The position numbers were made by a program, and so were the translations under genes. A stretch of DNA of 64,000 nucleotides from Paramecium sonneborni (lineage: Eukaryota > Ciliophora > Oligohymenophorea > Peniculida > Parameciidae). The stretch covers positions 1 through 64,000 of the forward strand of contig CAJJDN010000014.1 of the NCBI GenBank assembly GCA_905182985.1, in the 5' to 3' direction. Under the pieces are notes generated by a model that saw nothing but the letters and a program-made list of their open reading frames with translations, was not told where the DNA came from and searched no databases. Shown piece after piece: positions 60,172-64,000 of this stretch; positions within the stretch are counted from its first letter, which is position 1, and each line of letters begins with the position of its first letter.

Positions 60172-61813
60172 TCAGAATTCTTTTTTGCTTTACAAACTGT
60201 TAGGTAGAATCTACTAAGTGGATGAATCAAAAATCTTCTTCTTTTATCTTTGCACTTCCTCATTTGAAGTTAATTTATCTAATCTTAAAATCAAATCACT
60301 AGTTAATTCATATAATTTCTCTTTATTTAATTCCAAATATCTAAGGGCTTCATTATATTATTCATTATTTAAATATACTTTATAAGGAATTCTAATTTAT
60401 TCTAGTTTTGTTTTTATTAATTTTGAAACTTAATTTTGAGTTTAATTTTAGTTGAAAATCAAAAATTTAGAAATCTATTATATGTTTTTTTCTAATTCTG
60501 TATGGGATTGATTAGTTTACTTTGCAAAATTGATTTAATCTTTAATAGCTTTAATAAAAATAATTTGAATAGTTGATTCAAAATATTCTTCTAATGTTTC
60601 TTTTTGGGATTAATTTAATTTTTGATTTTTTTCAGGTAAAGGTATACAGAAAAGTTGAATATCGTCATTTTAATAACATCCTTCACAATAGTAACTAATT
60701 TTAATAAATATTGATACCCAGCAATAGCTAATTTAAAGCAATAATACAAGGCTTTACAATTTGAATGTTTAATACAGACAATTTAATTAATTTATTTAAT
60801 TTTCTAAGGAGAACTAATATAAAATTAAAAAATACGGAGTTTCTTCAAATATTCCCTTTTAATTAGAATTAAAATATAATTAAATTAATTGTTTATAAGT
60901 TTTTCTATCACATTCCTCATATTATATCATGTCTGTTATAAGATTTCTTATTCTGACATTTTCTATCTTATCTAATAACATATTTTTTTTATTTTTTTGT
61001 TCAACCTTAAATCATAATTTATGTAATACCATATTAAGTCCAACAATCTCAGTAGTTAATAATAATGTACATTATAGAAAGGTTAAGCCAAGAGAAAAAA
61101 TATCAGATTTTTCTAAGTCATGTTTTATTTTTTCAACTTAACTCGGTTATTCAGATCTTGTAACAAATGAATTCCATAAAATTGGAGAAAAGTAAACTGG
61201 TGTTCCTACTATAGTATTTTTTAAGCTTTCCTAAATATTCAATTCATGTAAACTCTTTGATACTCCAAAGTCAGTGATTTTTGGAATCAAATTATCAGTT
61301 TCAAGCAATAAAATATTTTCTGGTTTTATATCTCTAAAAATTCAATAATTAACTATGTAACCTGTGAAAAATTTATTTTTACTCCACAAGAGTAGAAAAT
61401 GTAAATATACATTTCTTAAATAACTCTAATAATTGAAATGCTGAAAAATATGATCGTTCTTATTTTCTGGTATGAATTTCTTTTTATAAACTACGATCTG
61501 CTAATTCCATGACTAAAAGAAGACTAAATTTTTTTGGCATTAGTTCTTGCCAAGCATAGACTTTTACAACATTAATAACATTTGGATGCATGTTAATGAG
61601 CTGATTTATTTTAAACTCATTTTAAATTTTGTTAAACATCTATTCATTAATAACTTCAATTTGTTTTGCTGCATAGTATTTTCCTTATTCTAAAGGTGAA
61701 TTATCACTTTTGGATAATAATTTATAAACTTTCCCAAATGCACCTTATCCTAAACGAACAGGGTTTGAAAAATCAAAATCTTTAATAAATTCTTCTTTAG
61801 TTGGGTAATACAT
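60172..61813 (-). CDS. Ser/Thr protein kinase with long C-terminal extension
   Basis: Minus strand, starting MYYPTKEEFIKDFDFSNPVR. Kinase motifs: LGQGAFGKVYKLLSKSDNSP, YYAAKQIEVINEQMF, LLLVMELADRSLQKEI, then DIKPENILLLETDN, ITDFGVSKSLHELN, and GTPVYFSPILWNSF. The frame just before DIKPEN (near 61340-61400) is ambiguous. Either two short introns give TQDIKPEN, or an indel separates LHSQLLNF from RDIKPEN, so the HRD Asp context is uncertain. A 24 nt intron near 61020 joins the C-lobe. About 270 C-terminal residues are helical and Gln-rich (DQINFAKQTNQSHTELEK, LNKEKLYELTSDLILRLDKL). Confidence 0.8.
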
Positions 61814-62009
61814 ATATTTAAAATAATTTAACTTAAAATAAGCAAAATATAAATGTATATGAGTTAGTTGTTGTTTAAGAGACAATAAATTAATAATTTG
61901 GCATTCATAAATTAGATATAGAATTATATGATAATAAAGTATGATAATTGATTGAATTAATATGCGATAAAATTTAACAATAAATAATAAAAAGAAATTA
62001 AAATTTATT

Positions 62010-63648
62010 ATGTTATCTTAATCAAGTTTAACTCCAACAACTTAAGCTAAGTTAGCTTTAGTAATATAAGCAATAGCACAAAATGAATTATTAAGTGAAA
62101 AAAAGAAACAAAGATTGGCTTAAATACAAATGTTCAATCCTGAAGTTGGTATATAAGTATGTTAATATAAACAGCATTTCTAAGAATAGATTAAAGAAGA
62201 ATTGGATTGTTAGGTCATTCTGATATCCTTGAATTTTTGTAGGATAATAAGGTTTCACATTCTTAGTTTGAAGCAGCTTACTTATTTAAGAAAATAGATT
62301 GGGATAGAGATGGAAGAATAAAATTAGGAGAGTAATATAATAATCTAATTATAGTTTCATTTAATATATAATTACTAAAAGAAATTCTACTTTAAAAGAA
62401 ATAGTAAAAGCTAGATAAACATATCCAATAGAAGTTGGAATGTTATTGCCAACAGAAATAGAAATGGGTTTAGCAGATGTATTTGCATAAGAGATTGAGA
62501 ACTATAGAGTGATAAATGCAGCAAGATAGTCTTTGGTGAATTCGTTAGACTTTTCTACATTAGAAGCTTTTAAGACATTAGATTTATTTAATTAAGGTTA
62601 TTTAACAAAGGAGACACTATCATTATTTATGTAAAGATAAAGTGCTCCTTTATTAAATGATGAGGTGATATCATTTTTTGATGCAGTAGATCTAGATTAA
62701 GATGGGAAAATATCATATAGTGAGTTGGTAGAAGCAGTACATTTAATGGAGCCATTACCTTATAGAACAAATGTTATAAGAGATAATGAATTTGCAAAAG
62801 CTGTTGAAAACAATAGATCTTTAGAAAGACTATAATTGTCTTAATATCCTTATTATTTTTATCCTTATTATCCATATTATTATCCTTACTATTATCCAAA
62901 TTTAAGATTAGAAAATGTTAGACAAAGAGAAGACTCACTTGAGAGATTAAGAAAATCAAAACTCTAATAAATTTAGAGTGAAACTAGAATAATTTAATTA
63001 GAAAACTAAAAAAGATTGAGTTAAGAGAGATAAAGAAGTGCAGAGAGAGTTAGATAAATATAGGAAGAAAGTTTATTAAGATAAGCACAAATAGAAGAAT
63101 AAAATAGACTTAGAGAATTAGATAGATTGAGAGATGAAGATTTAAGAAGAAGTAGAGAAAGAATAAGATTAGTTGAAAATGAAGCAATATTAAGAAAACT
63201 TGAAATAGAAGAGAGAGCTAGAGAAATTGAAAGAGAAAATAGATTAATAGCATTAGAAAGAGAATAAAGAATTAGATAAGCAGAATTAGAAAGAGACATA
63301 GTAGAGAGTTAAGTTAATTTAAGAAACTTAGAAAGAAACAACAGTTTAGAAAGATTAAGATAATTAGAAGCGATTAGATAAAGAGAGATTGACTAATTAT
63401 AAACTAGCAATACTTTAGCATATTCTCCATATTATTCAACATACATATCTCATGTACCTTAATATGAAAGAGCTTTATAAAAATATCCATTTTCATTAAT
63501 AGATTCTATTAATGCATTTAAGTAAAGATTAATAATATATGTTAGCACAATAAAAAGATATTCCCCAACAAAAACTAATTCTCTTGTTTAATCAACTATT
63601 TATGAAAGTCCAAGCAAAATAAAGAAATAAGAATTTAAATAAAAATGA
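62010..63648 (+). CDS. EF-hand protein with Tyr/Pro linker and long Arg/Glu coiled coil
   Basis: Plus strand; 529 residues after introns of 26 and 23 nt, frame exact. It starts MLSQSSLTPTTQAKLALVIQ. EF-hand loops are DWDRDGRIKLGE near residue 90 and DLDQDGKISYSE near 215, both with good Ca2+ ligands, plus a degenerate DLFNQGYLTKET between them. A striking Tyr/Pro run follows (YPYYFYPYYPYYYPYYYP), then about 150 residues of Arg/Glu/Leu coiled coil (RELDRLRDEDLRRSRERIRL) and a second Tyr-Ser-rich end. EF-hand plus long charged coiled coil suggests a Ca2+-sensitive cortical or axonemal structural protein. The divergent kinase starts 197 bp away. Confidence 0.88.
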
Positions 63649-63769
63649 TTTGTCAAAATTATGTTTGAAATCATTAAATAAACTCTACCTCTAATTTTTA
63701 ATTCTAGATTTAATAAATAATACAATAATATAAGTTACTGAAGAATAATATCATAAAATCTAATCTAAA

Positions 63770-64000
63770 TCACTATTCACTTTTTAATCTCTTTTCTTTA
63801 CCTTCACTCCATTAACTTCCACATTATTATCCATTTTTATCAATAAAAACACCTTTATGTTATTTACCTTCTTTAAATTATCCAATATATTTAGATCCAT
63901 CTGCCCATCTAAATTCTCCTTCTCCATGTTTTAAATCATTATAATATTAACCTTCATATTCTCTTCCCTCAGGCCATATAAAATGTCCTTTACCATGCAT
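63770..64000 (-). CDS. MORN-repeat protein, 5' part outside the window
   Basis: The minus-strand reading enters from the right edge with MORN units (GKGHFIWPEGREYEGQYYND, GEGEFRWADGSKYIGQFKEG) and ends with a short Lys/Gln tail (SQWSEGKEKRLKSEQ) before TGA. It is a second, distinct MORN gene; spacing and residues differ from the one at 37342-38274. Confidence 0.8.

Noticed and set aside
1..64000. tRNA, rRNA, CRISPR, bacterial promoter or ribosome-binding sites
   Set aside because: No T-arm-like GTTCGANTCC with a matching cloverleaf was seen, and the organism is a eukaryote, so bacterial signals do not apply.

Overview
ORGANISM. The window is the end of a macronuclear chromosome of a Paramecium-type ciliate (P. 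tetraurelia or a close relative). Four lines of evidence support this. Bases 1-38 are C4A2 telomere repeats with one C3A3 unit, the mixed telomere typical of Paramecium. Standard-code ORFs stay below about 105 codons, but reading TAA and TAG as glutamine and TGA as the only stop opens uninterrupted conserved frames of up to 895 codons. Genes are split by 20-32 nt GT-AG introns. The DNA is very AT-rich and densely coding on both strands. All protein calls below use this code, and CDS spans include introns and the stop codon. Where the exon sum was counted and is an exact multiple of three, the entry says so.

LAYOUT. 1-5.9 kb is a subtelomere: a TLD-domain gene followed by decayed material (a frameshifted cysteine-rich surface-type gene, an unidentified ORF and a broken protein kinase). 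6.6-13.7 kb holds an ARM-like helical protein, a Deltex-type RING E3 ligase, a CDC50 flippase subunit and a complete CAMTA-type transcription factor (CG-1, IPT/TIG, ankyrin, IQ). 13.7-29.1 kb holds a coiled-coil gene, two pseudokinases, a cyclic-nucleotide-type K+ channel, a giant transmembrane/PAS-like protein, a small unknown and an active PH-kinase. 29.2-38.3 kb holds a ciliary CIMIP2/FAM166 protein, RPB8, a dual-specificity phosphatase, a TRAPPC10-like protein, an EGF/TM/RING-H2 protein and an N-myristoylated MORN protein. 38.6-46.2 kb holds a disordered protein, a PH-kinase with a YFG motif and a second K+ channel. 46.7-53.6 kb holds a PTB/hnRNP-L-like RRM protein, a Q-rich small protein, a DHHC palmitoyltransferase, a PUS3-type pseudouridine synthase and a coiled-coil protein. 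54-64 kb is looser: small ORFs, a DCTN3-like protein, EFHB/CFAP21, a SANT/Myb protein, a kinase, an EF-hand/coiled-coil protein and a second MORN gene cut by the window edge.

ASSEMBLY. Three exact 0.95-1.17 kb direct repeats each flank an N or N-run (at 4167, 39424 and 49585-49806). They are best explained as unmerged contig overlaps, so duplicated genes there should be counted once.

FUNCTION. Nothing looks like an operon. By inference only, the gene set is rich in Ca2+/voltage/membrane signalling (two K+ channels, CAMTA with an IQ motif, EF-hand protein, several PH-kinases, CDC50, DHHC) and ciliary structure (CIMIP2, EFHB).
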